This document shows, one piece after another, positions 34,134-42,030 of a DNA stretch of 47,450 nucleotides (positions within the stretch are counted from its first letter, which is position 1; each line of letters starts with the position of its first letter). The notes under the pieces were generated by a model. That model saw only the letters and a list, made by a program, of their open reading frames with translations, was not told the DNA's origin and made no database searches. The position numbers and the translations under genes were made by a program. This DNA is from Desulfuromonadales bacterium (GTDB lineage: Bacteria; Desulfobacterota; Desulfuromonadia; Geobacterales; Pseudopelobacteraceae): positions 1 to 47,450 of the forward strand of contig JACAAY010000032.1 of NCBI GenBank assembly GCA_013377095.1. Direction: 5' to 3'.

Positions 34134-36794
34134 ATGGACGTCATCACCACCCACGTAAATGCCGATTTCGACTGCCTGGGCTCCATGGTGGCCGCCGGCC
34201 GGCTCTATCCCGATGCGCTGATCTCCTTTCCCGGCTCCCAGGAAAAGGGACTGCGTGAATTCATCTCCCACCATCCCGGCTACCTGCCCCCCCTGACCCG
34301 CGCCAAGGATATACACCTGGACGCAATCACCCGGCTGATCATCGTCGATTGCCAGCAAGCCACCCGCATCGGACGTTTTGCCGAGATCATCGGCCGCCCC
34401 GGTTTGGAGGTGCATGTCTTTGACCACCACCCGACCCTGGAAACCAGCATCAGACCGACCGGCGGTATCATCCGTCCCTGTGGCTCAGTATCGACGATCT
34501 TGACCGGCCTGTTGCAAGAACGTGGCATCACCCTCACCCCCGAAGAGGCTACCCTGGTGATGCTCGGCATCCATGAGGACACCGGCCGCTTGCTGTTTCT
34601 TCCCACAACAGCCGACGACTACCGGGCAGCGGCCTGGTTACTGGAACAGGGGGCGCGACTGAACCTGGTGTCCGATTTCATCAGCCAGGAACTGAACGCA
34701 CAACAGGTGGGGCTGCTGAATACCCTGCTGAAAAACCTGAAAACCACCAGCTTCAATGGCGTCAACATCTCCATCGCCCACGCCTCCTGTGACAGCTACA
34801 TCGCCGACATCGCCGGTCTGGCCCACCTGATGCGGGACATGGAGAACCTGGACGCCCTGTTCCTGGTGGTGGCCATGGAAAACCGCACCTACCTGGTGGC
34901 CCGCAGCCGAGTCCCCGAAGTCAATGTGGGCGAGATCATGCGCAGATTCCAGGGTGGCGGCCACGCCACGGCAGCCTCGGCCACGGTCCACGACCTGCAG
35001 CTCAAACAGGTTTTGAAGAAGCTGGATGAGCTGTTGAGGCTGATGGTGACCCCGCAGATCACTGCCGGGGATCTCATGTCCTCTCCGGTCAAGACCATGC
35101 CGACCGGAATCACCATTGCCGAAGCCCGCGACCTGCTGACGCGCTACAACTGCAATGCCATGCCGGTCATCGACAGCGGCCGCATGGTCGGGATACTCTC
35201 CCGCAAGACCGTAGAAAAGGCGCTCTATCACGATCTGGGGAGCTCGCTTGCCAGTGAATTCATGCACACCGAATTCATGCGGGCCACGCCTGCCACACTG
35301 CTGTCGGATATCCAGGAATACCTGGTGGAGGGCAATCGTCGTTTCGTTCCGGTTTTCGATGGCGAGCAGCTCAGCGGCGCGGTGACCCGCACCGACCTGC
35401 TGCGGCACATGTACGGCGGTCGCCGGGGGCAGCCCGAGGCGCTCTACGACCTGAACTCGCTGGAGCTGAGCCCCAAAAACCGCTCCATCACAGGCCAGAT
35501 CAACCGCCGTCTGCCTGCCGCCACCATCAGCCTGCTGCACGAACTGGGCAAGATCGGCGACGAACTGGGGCTGGCGGTGTATGCCGTGGGCGGTTTTGTT
35601 CGCGACCTGCTGCTGGGGGTGGAAAACCTGGATCTGGATCTGACCGTGGAGGGGGACGGCATCTTCTTTGCCGAACGGTTTGCGGCATCGCAGGGGGGCA
35701 GGGTTCGCAGCCACCCCATCTTCGGTACGGCAGTTGTTGTGCTGCCCGACGGGAGCAAACTGGATGTGGCCAGTACCCGACTGGAGTACTATGACTCCCC
35801 CGGCGTGCTGCCGACGGTGGAACGTTCATCCCTGCGCCACGACCTGTACCGCCGCGACTTCACCATCAACACCCTGGCGCTCAGCATCAACAACAACCGC
35901 TTCGGCGTGGTGACTGATTATTTCGGCGGCCAGCAGGATCTGCAGCAACGTTCGGTGCGGGTACTGCACAACCTCTCCTTTGTGGAGGACCCCACCCGCG
36001 TCTTCCGCGCCATTCGTTTCGAACAGCGCCTGGCATTCCGCATCGCTCCGCACACCGAAAACCTGATCCGCAGTGCCGTGCGCATGAAGGTCCTGGAAAA
36101 GGTGGGCGGCACACGTCTGCTCAACGAACTGATTCAGATCCTGAATGAGCGCGAGCCGATCGGCGCTGTCCAACGCATGGCGATGCTGGGGCTCCTGCCG
36201 TTTATCCATCCCAACCTGAAGCTGTCACCGGAAAACGAACGGGGCATCAGCGAATCATCCCGGCTGCTGACCTGGTTCCGGCTGCTGTACCTGGACGACC
36301 CCTGCCAGCAGTGGCAGGTCTATTTCCTGGCGCTCTGCGAACGGCTCAAAAGTGAAGAGTTTGAAGAAGCGTGCCAACGCCTGACCATGCCCGGCCGAAT
36401 CATTGCGCATGTATTCGGTCATCGACGACGGGCGCTGGTCATGCTGGAAACCCTGCAGCGCCGACTCAAACGGGGCCCGCATGTCTGCAACAGCGATATC
36501 TACAACAGCTTTCACGGCTTGCCGCTGGAAATCCTGCTGTACTTGGCCGCCAGAACCCCCAATGAGCAAGTGCGGCGCTACGTGTCGCTGTACATCACCC
36601 ACCTGCGTCACGTCCGCCGGGGACTCGACGGCACCGCCCTGCGGGAATTGGGGCTGCAGCCGGGCCCGCGTTTCAGCGATATCATGAAGCGGCTGCTGGA
36701 CGCACGGCTTGACGGAGAAGTCACCAGTATCGAGGATGAACGCAATTTGGCCCGCAAGCTGATTGGAGCTGCCGGGGACAAAAGCGTTGCTTAA
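34134..36794 (+). CDS. tRNA nucleotidyltransferase fused to DHH and CBS domains
   Basis: 886 residues from ATG 34134; a start at 34086 has no ribosome site. Residues 1-300 are a DHH/DHHA1 phosphoesterase domain (HVNADFDCLG, IVDCQQATR, FDHHPTL, GGGHATAASATV). Two CBS domains (about 305-430) follow (SSPVKTMPTGITIAEAR, FMRATPATLL). From about 480 comes a class II nucleotidyltransferase head (YAVGGFVRDLLLGVENLDLD, then RRDFTINTLAL) with RNA-binding domains behind it. The combination is known in several groups, including A-adding enzymes of organisms that split CCA addition; Geobacter sulfurreducens is reported to have separate C-adding and A-adding enzymes. Which activity this one has cannot be told here. 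Confidence 0.88.
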   Translation: MDVITTHVNADFDCLGSMVAAGRLYPDALISFPGSQEKGLREFISHHPGYLPPLTRAKDIHLDAITRLIIVDCQQATRIGRFAEIIGRPGLEVHVFDHHPTLETSIRPTGGIIRPCGSVSTILTGLLQERGITLTPEEATLVMLGIHEDTGRLLFLPTTADDYRAAAWLLEQGARLNLVSDFISQELNAQQVGLLNTLLKNLKTTSFNGVNISIAHASCDSYIADIAGLAHLMRDMENLDALFLVVAMENRTYLVARSRVPEVNVGEIMRRFQGGGHATAASATVHDLQLKQVLKKLDELLRLMVTPQITAGDLMSSPVKTMPTGITIAEARDLLTRYNCNAMPVIDSGRMVGILSRKTVEKALYHDLGSSLASEFMHTEFMRATPATLLSDIQEYLVEGNRRFVPVFDGEQLSGAVTRTDLLRHMYGGRRGQPEALYDLNSLELSPKNRSITGQINRRLPAATISLLHELGKIGDELGLAVYAVGGFVRDLLLGVENLDLDLTVEGDGIFFAERFAASQGGRVRSHPIFGTAVVVLPDGSKLDVASTRLEYYDSPGVLPTVERSSLRHDLYRRDFTINTLALSINNNRFGVVTDYFGGQQDLQQRSVRVLHNLSFVEDPTRVFRAIRFEQRLAFRIAPHTENLIRSAVRMKVLEKVGGTRLLNELIQILNEREPIGAVQRMAMLGLLPFIHPNLKLSPENERGISESSRLLTWFRLLYLDDPCQQWQVYFLALCERLKSEEFEEACQRLTMPGRIIAHVFGHRRRALVMLETLQRRLKRGPHVCNSDIYNSFHGLPLEILLYLAARTPNEQVRRYVSLYITHLRHVRRGLDGTALRELGLQPGPRFSDIMKRLLDARLDGEVTSIEDERNLARKLIGAAGDKSVA

Positions 36795-37219
36795 TTTCCT
36801 TTGATGGCCTCTTTCCGTAACAGTCTACTCTGAAAACCTGGTTGACGCTGTTCCGAAAGAGCATGGGGAACATCCAGCCCCAGTTCATTTCATCTCAGCC
36901 ATGGATCCCTGCCATTACCCGGCTCGAAACGGCACTATCCGACAACCGACTCTCGCCCAGCATTGCCACCCTGAACACCACAGACAACCGTCAGATATTA
37001 TATATAAAATGAGTACGTTACCGTTTACGAATACAAACTGCATATAAATAAAACGGGGTGTTGGCTTTACCACGCATTGCATTGACGAAAGCTTATGTAT
37101 GATGCTATTGTTCGCCTGCTGAAAAAGCAAATTCCAATCCTGAAGCACTCGGCACGGTTACTCCACAGGATCACTTTTTTCAAAGTCAAACTGTCGGTCG
37201 CCAACCTTAAGGACTTGCC
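36795..37219. other. 425-bp intergenic region, no gene seen
   Basis: It lies between the nucleotidyltransferase and the FHA gene. It is AT-rich near 36995-37060 (TATTATATATAAAATG). A TTGACG at 37081 has only a poor -10 at normal spacing. No ORF with a ribosome site is convincing. Confidence 0.5.
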
Positions 37220-38767
37220 ATGGCCTACATTACCGTCATATCCCCATTCGGAAGGAAAAAGGTGGAGCTGCAGGAACAGAATTCCATTGGAAGAGAATCC
37301 GGCAACCGGATCCAGCTCCAGGACCGCCTGGTTTCGAAGAGCCATTGCACGATCACCCTGGATGAGAACCATATGTGCTTTATCGAAGACCGCTCAAGCA
37401 GGAATGGCACGTATGTCAACAACCGTCTGATCACCGTAAAAACGCCTCTGTACACCGGCGATGAAATCCGCATTGGGAATACTCTTTTGCTGTTTGAAGA
37501 CAATGAACATGAAGCAGCACAGATGGTGGAGATCGAGGATGTTGATGAGGGGAGTTACAGCTCCATCATGGCCCCGCAGAGCGAAATGCAGTTTCTTTCA
37601 GAAGATGACATCTTCAGCGAAAAAGCCCTGCGAGCCGATTACGAGAAACTCAGGGTAACCTACGAACTTCAGAATGAAATGAGCCTGGATCGGGATATCG
37701 ATAAAACCCTGAACCGGATTCTGGCAAGAACCTTCGAATTCCTTGAATACGATCATGGAGTGATCCTTCTTGCGGGCAAGGGCGGAGGTATGGTTCCCCT
37801 GAGCTATAAATCCAGACGTAAGAGCGAGAAGCTGAGGCTGTCATCCACACTGATCCGTTATGTCCAGGAGAACAAAACGGGCGTAATTTCAACGGACATG
37901 TCCTCTGATCAACGCTTCAATAGCTCCGAAAGCATCTTGCTTGAAGGGGTGAAATCCACCATCGCCGTTCCCATCATGGCTGAAACCGAGATCCTCGGCA
38001 TGATGATTCTGAACTCAACTGAAATGACCAATGCCTTCACCGTCAAGGATCTTGGGCTCATTTCTACCATTGCAAATCAGGCGGCAAGGATCATAAAGAA
38101 TTCGCTACTCCACGAAGAACTGCGCTTGATGTTTGACAGCTCAATCAGGACCCTGTCTGCCACGGTGGACGCACGGCATCCCCTTACAGCAGGCCATTCA
38201 GAGCGTGTAAATGAGATATCGATTCTTATTGCCCAAAAGCTGGGCTTATCCGAAAACGAAATCAGGGTCCTGAAGTTTGCGACACTGATGCACGATATCG
38301 GAAAGATTGCCGTTCCTGACAAGATCCTCTTAAAAAGCGGGAAGTTTTCGCCGGAGGAACGGGACGTCATGGACACCCATTCGATTAAGACGCGGGAGAT
38401 TCTGGAGAATTTTTATTTCCCCCTGCACCTTGAGCAGGTGCCTCTGATTGCAAGTTCGCACCATGAGAAAATGGATGGGACTGGATACCCTCAGGGGCTC
38501 AAGGGAACTGAAATCCCAATGGTTTCCCGCATCATCGCCGTGGCCGACATGTTCGACGCCCTGACCGCCAAAAGGGATTACCCAAAGTACATTGACAATA
38601 CGACATTGAGTTTCGAACCTCTGCCGTTATCTACGGCGGTCTCCATCATCACCAACGGGGCTGGAGTCTGGTTCGACAAAGATGTGGTGGATGCGTTTAT
38701 TGCCAGCCTGCAGGAAATATCTGACTATATCGAAGGTGTGAGAAAGAAGATTTCGGGCAGCACCTGA
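37220..38767 (+). CDS. FHA-GAF-HD-GYP regulator
   Basis: 515 residues, no membrane helix, so cytoplasmic. Residues 1-95 are a FHA phosphothreonine-binding domain (NSIGRESGNRIQLQD, VSKSHCTI, DRSSRNGTYVNN). A linker rich in acid residues leads to a GAF domain (about 160-300; LNRILARTFEFLEYDHGVIL). The C-terminal HD-GYP domain has HDIGK from 358 and HHEKMDGTGYPQGL from 414. It probably hydrolyses c-di-GMP, with FHA linking it to Ser/Thr kinase signalling and GAF sensing a small ligand. Transcribed alone, ending in a strong hairpin. Confidence 0.9.
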   Translation: MAYITVISPFGRKKVELQEQNSIGRESGNRIQLQDRLVSKSHCTITLDENHMCFIEDRSSRNGTYVNNRLITVKTPLYTGDEIRIGNTLLLFEDNEHEAAQMVEIEDVDEGSYSSIMAPQSEMQFLSEDDIFSEKALRADYEKLRVTYELQNEMSLDRDIDKTLNRILARTFEFLEYDHGVILLAGKGGGMVPLSYKSRRKSEKLRLSSTLIRYVQENKTGVISTDMSSDQRFNSSESILLEGVKSTIAVPIMAETEILGMMILNSTEMTNAFTVKDLGLISTIANQAARIIKNSLLHEELRLMFDSSIRTLSATVDARHPLTAGHSERVNEISILIAQKLGLSENEIRVLKFATLMHDIGKIAVPDKILLKSGKFSPEERDVMDTHSIKTREILENFYFPLHLEQVPLIASSHHEKMDGTGYPQGLKGTEIPMVSRIIAVADMFDALTAKRDYPKYIDNTTLSFEPLPLSTAVSIITNGAGVWFDKDVVDAFIASLQEISDYIEGVRKKISGST

Positions 38768-38864
38768 GAGGGTGAGACAAGAATGGCGGGCATTGACTGG
38801 TTGAACTGCGTACCTCGACAAGCAACATACCTGTTCTCGCGATTTCGGAACAACACTTACTTCA

Positions 38865-38888
38865 AAAGGCGGCCTCTCGGCCGCCTTT
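38865..38888. terminator. Bidirectional terminator between convergent genes
   Basis: Perfect 10-bp arms AAAGGCGGCC (38865-38874) and GGCCGCCTTT (38879-38888) around loop TCTC. It lies between the FHA gene (+) and the SseB-like gene (-), with short T-runs in both directions. Confidence 0.8.
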
Positions 38889-38962
38889 GCTGTTTGAACA
38901 TGCCACCGCAGTCCCTGTAGCCTCGTTTGTCAGGAGACATACCGGCAATTTCGCGATGACAG

Positions 38963-39424
38963 CTATGGATTCGGCTGTTCCTGCGCTTGTTCAGCTTCGT
39001 TGCAACGCTCCACAACCTCCCGCAGCCAGGCGATCTCATCGGGAAGAAACTGTTTCGAATGTTCGGTACCGACGTTCATCGCCAGGTGGAGTGGCGGCAT
39101 GCTCGTGGCAGCGATCACGTAGCCCGGAACCCCCACCCATTTGACATCCTCTCCCGCCCACTCCTTCAAGCGCTCTTCGGTGTCGAAGAGCATCAGGTAG
39201 TCGTTCCCTTCCGATTCGATGATCAGCGGGAAAACCTGCCCTTCCTCAACATCCGCTACTCCATCGAGTTCCTGCCGGTCAACGCTTGGAACGCAAAAGG
39301 TCGTATTGAGAAATATATCGTAAAACTTCGACTGACGTTTGGCGTCGGCCATGTCTTCGCGCATCGAATGCAGCGCCTGATCGAGTCCGATCGTCTCCTG
39401 GGGCGTTTCCGGTGATGTTTCCAT
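38963..39424 (-). CDS. SseB-family protein
   Basis: 153 residues from ATG 39424, with AAGGAGAACTG before it; an extension to 39505 has no support. The core FYDIFLNTTFCVPSVDRQEL, PLIIESEGNDYLMLFDTEER, LKEWAG and the following beta strands match the SseB N-terminal domain, a fold of unknown activity first seen in an E. coli serine-sensitivity gene. The start has an acidic N-terminus and the end is Glu/Gln-rich. It is transcribed alone. Confidence 0.75.
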   Translation of the reverse strand: METSPETPQETIGLDQALHSMREDMADAKRQSKFYDIFLNTTFCVPSVDRQELDGVADVEEGQVFPLIIESEGNDYLMLFDTEERLKEWAGEDVKWVGVPGYVIAATSMPPLHLAMNVGTEHSKQFLPDEIAWLREVVERCNEAEQAQEQPNP

Positions 39425-39584
39425 CAGTTCTCCTTGGCATGTGTAAAAAAACTTCTGGCATAGTAGCTGAAATGACGGGACAGGGCAATCAGCAACTTCC
39501 ACCACTCCAGATACCGCTGGAATGACCGATCAGACAGGACAGGCGTTGATTGCGGCGCCCGTTACTTTATGGTATGACTCGACC

Positions 39585-39752
39585 ATGGGTAAACAGGACG
39601 TGATCGACATCATCAGAAACAGCAAACCGGAGATCGAGGACCGCTACGGAATACAGAAACTCGGCCTGTTTGGGTCCTCTATCCACGACCGGCAACGCAA
39701 ACGGAGCGATAGGGATATTCTCGTGTCCTTCAATCGCGACATCGAGAGGTAG
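39585..39752 (+). pseudogene. Truncated MNT-type nucleotidyltransferase
   Basis: 56 residues from ATG 39585. The N-terminal half of an MNT-like nucleotidyltransferase is clear: helix QDVIDIIRNSKPEIEDRYG, then KLGLFGSSIHDRQRKRSDRD with the GS and SDxD catalytic signature. The family is usually about 95-100 residues, and the C-terminal half with the third catalytic Asp is missing at stop 39752. No HEPN partner gene lies beside it. It is most likely a remnant of a HEPN-MNT toxin-antitoxin pair. No ribosome site is evident. Confidence 0.65.
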
Positions 39753-39760
39753 ACACGAAC

Positions 39761-40396
39761 ATGTTTGACGGGATTTTCTGGGACAATGACGGGGTGCTGA
39801 TGGAGACTGAGCACCTCTACTATCAGGCCAATGCCGAGGCACTGGCCCAGGCGGGGGTGGAGCTTTCACTGGAAGAGTTCTGCCGAATCTCCCTACGCCA
39901 GGGGGAGAGCGTACTCGATCTCGCTGTAAACGTCAGAGATACGGAAGAGGTGCGGCGGGTGCGCGATGAGATCTATTACCAGCTGCTGGATGAGGAGTCG
40001 CGGGTGTATCCGGGCGTTCTGGACACCCTGGAACGACTCCACGGCCGGTTGCCCATGGCGATCGTCACCAGCTGCCGGCGCGAGAATTTTCTGCAGATGC
40101 ACCGCGAAAGCGGACTGCTCGGCTATTTCGATTTCATTCTCACCCGCGAAGACTATGTCGCATCCAAGCCCGATCCGGAGCCGTACCGCACCGCCTGCGC
40201 CCGCGCCGGGCTCGCTCCCGGCCGCTGCCTGGCGATCGAGGATTCGGAGCGGGGGGTCATCTCCGCATCCCGGGCCGGGCTGGTCGTCGCGGCGATCCCC
40301 GGCGACATGAACCGGGGGGGCGATTTCGGCGCCGCCCGCTGGCTGCTGGACGGTATCCACGAGCTACCGAAGCTGCTGGGACTCGAGCGGGTGTGA
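39761..40396 (+). CDS. HAD-family hydrolase (phosphoglycolate/beta-PGM phosphatase-like)
   Basis: 211 residues. Motif I reads FWDNDGVLMETE (nucleophile and acid Asp in DND), then an alpha-helical cap. Motif II is AIVTSCRR, motif III the Lys of VASKPDPEPY, and motif IV LAIEDSERGVISASRAG. The cap and motifs place it in HAD subfamily IA with beta-phosphoglucomutase and phosphoglycolate phosphatase relatives; the substrate is unknown. It begins 8 nt after the truncated nucleotidyltransferase, with GAGG upstream, and ends before a strong terminator. Confidence 0.9.
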   Translation: MFDGIFWDNDGVLMETEHLYYQANAEALAQAGVELSLEEFCRISLRQGESVLDLAVNVRDTEEVRRVRDEIYYQLLDEESRVYPGVLDTLERLHGRLPMAIVTSCRRENFLQMHRESGLLGYFDFILTREDYVASKPDPEPYRTACARAGLAPGRCLAIEDSERGVISASRAGLVVAAIPGDMNRGGDFGAARWLLDGIHELPKLLGLERV

Positions 40397-40419
40397 GAAC
40401 CGGCGGTTTCCAGCCACAC

Positions 40420-40467
40420 AAAAAAAGCGCCCGGCCGTCGTAAAGACCGCGCAGGGCGCTTTTTTTC
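40420..40467. terminator. Bidirectional terminator
   Basis: AGCGCCC (40426-40432) and GGGCGCT (40454-40460) pair, flanked by an A7 run on the left and a T8 run on the right, so it works in both directions between convergent genes (HAD, + and DUF3617-like lipoprotein, -). The loop has a weak inner stem. Confidence 0.85.
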
Positions 40468-40569
40468 TGAGTCAACCTGGTTCGGTTCCGGAGGTTTCAA
40501 CCTCCAGCCGAATATGCCGTCATGCAGCCCCGGTCGTGATACAGCCTGCCGAGGGATCGGCTGTTTCAT

Positions 40570-41052
40570 CTATTTCTGCGGACAGGCGCCGATGCGTTTT
40601 CCATCCATCTTCATCTTGACCGTCATTTCCTTTCCTTCCTGCTTCATGGTCGTTTCCATAAGTCCGGAGAAAAAGTCACCGGCGTATGTAACGCTACCTT
40701 TGCCGCTTGACTCCTTACAAACCATGTTCCAACTTACCGTATTTCCGTCTATCTTCTGATCCACCATTTTGCAGTCGCTCTTTTCAGGACTGGTCTTGGG
40801 AACGTAATCGGATTTCGAGAGACAGGTCGTGACCGTGTGGGCCCTCTTGGCCGCTTCCGGCATACCGGGCATGTCCATGACGGTGCTGATTTCCCATTGA
40901 CCTTCATTCATGTTCACGGATGCAACCGCCGGTTTCTTTTCGGGAGTCGGTGCCGAGGGGCTCTCCGCTTCCTTTTTCTTGCTGCAACCGACAACGGTCA
41001 ACGAAGACACCAGAGCAACTGCAACAGCAAGAGACCATATTCCTTTTCTCAT
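40570..41052 (-). CDS. DUF3617-like lipoprotein
   Basis: 160 residues from ATG 41052, with AAGGAGAGGTGCAC before it; the GTG two codons upstream is less likely. A lipoprotein signal MRKGIWSLAVAVALVSSLTV with lipobox VVGC is followed by a Pro/Lys/Glu-rich spacer. The folded domain (NEGQWEISTVMDMPGMP to MKMDGKRIGACPQ) carries four Cys likely to form disulphides and matches the DUF3617 pattern. It is anchored in a membrane facing the periplasm; function unknown. Confidence 0.8.
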   Translation of the reverse strand: MRKGIWSLAVAVALVSSLTVVGCSKKKEAESPSAPTPEKKPAVASVNMNEGQWEISTVMDMPGMPEAAKRAHTVTTCLSKSDYVPKTSPEKSDCKMVDQKIDGNTVSWNMVCKESSGKGSVTYAGDFFSGLMETTMKQEGKEMTVKMKMDGKRIGACPQK

Positions 41053-41315
41053 GTGCACCTCTCCTTTCAGGTTTCGGCCGCAGCCAACAGTACTCGAAAT
41101 CAGATGCTGAGGTCATACAACCACCATTACTCTTTGTCAATTGGAAAAGCTACATTTCTCCTCTTTCGCTGACAACTATCCGCAACCCCGGCTGCAACAC
41201 TACCGTATTCCCGATGAGCCTGAGAGTTGCGACCCCGGATACGACCTTGACAGACAGGCGGTAAGCGCGTATCTGAATCCAAAGCTGTTACAGGTTATTG
41301 CAGAGGAGTTTGCAC

Positions 41316-41828
41316 ATGTCATGCTTCGTACCCATTTCCGGAGGAGGCACTGACCATCATGCGGCTGTTGCACTGGAGACCGAGAAGCTCAAGCGGCGGG
41401 TGATCTGGTGTGAGCGGGCCGGAGACGATCGCTGGCGGCAGATTTCCTTCCTGTATCGGGTGGCGGACAGGTTCGGCAGCCGGATTTTTGACCATTCCTT
41501 CTGCCGCGGGGAAATTCAGCCAACGATTGGCTGCTCGACCGGCTCCTGCTGCCGCTGCCGGCCCGATGTGTTTGCCTATGAACAGCAGGTGCTGGAGTTG
41601 CTGCCGAAACGAGTGGACGCTTCCGGATACTGCCCCTTTTTCAATCTTGTCAGAAAAAACTGCGGCATCTACGGCCTTAGGCCGTTTGCCTGCCGGATCT
41701 ACTTCAACCTCGGCCCTACGGCTCATTACTGCCGTAACCCGAATGACACGACCCTGCAGCTGTTTGATAATCTGAAGCCCCATCTAGAGAGGATCCTGGG
41801 GGCTTACTGGGGGGGATTCGGCGACTGA
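41316..41828 (+). CDS. YkgJ-type Cys-cluster protein
   Basis: 170 residues from ATG 41316, chosen for GAGGAGTTTGCAC upstream. Cys are clustered as CSTGSCCRCRPDV, then GYCPFFNLVRKNCGIYGLRP and FACRIYFN: the CxxxxCC...C...C...C pattern of the YkgJ family, thought to bind zinc or an Fe-S cluster. No partner is obvious. A short region before it (41059-41315) contains a 70-codon ORF from TTG 41141 without ribosome site that I do not call. Confidence 0.75.
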   Translation: MSCFVPISGGGTDHHAAVALETEKLKRRVIWCERAGDDRWRQISFLYRVADRFGSRIFDHSFCRGEIQPTIGCSTGSCCRCRPDVFAYEQQVLELLPKRVDASGYCPFFNLVRKNCGIYGLRPFACRIYFNLGPTAHYCRNPNDTTLQLFDNLKPHLERILGAYWGGFGD

Positions 41829-41967
41829 CGAAGGGACCGACGAACAGCGCAGCGGGACAAAGCGCCAGCCGGAATTCTAGATGTTCACGCTGTAAATCCT
41901 TTCCGACAGACACTGAACCGGGACGGTTTCACTCCTCTGAACATGGCAGCCCAATAAAAATGTCCTA

Positions 41968-42000
41968 CCTGCTGCAAAATTAGTGGTAGTTTGCAGCAGG
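41968..42000. promoter_or_regulatory. Perfect 11-bp inverted repeat upstream of the PocR hybrid kinase
   Basis: CCTGCTGCAAA (41968-41978) and TTTGCAGCAGG (41990-42000) around an 11-nt loop, 30 nt before the kinase start. There is no T-run after it, so an operator or a 5' leader hairpin is more likely than a terminator. Confidence 0.6.
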
Positions 42001-42030
42001 CGTACGATCAGAACGACGTGAGGTGAGCGC

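Noticed and set aside
34638..35714. Long minus-strand ORF opposite the nucleotidyltransferase fusion (358 codons)
   Set aside because: Antisense shadow rich in Gln and His with no motif or ribosome site.
41141..41353. Plus-strand 70-codon ORF before the Cys-cluster gene
   Set aside because: It starts at TTG without a ribosome site and overlaps the well-supported start at 41316. The translation looks protein-like, so it could be a remnant, but nothing supports expression.
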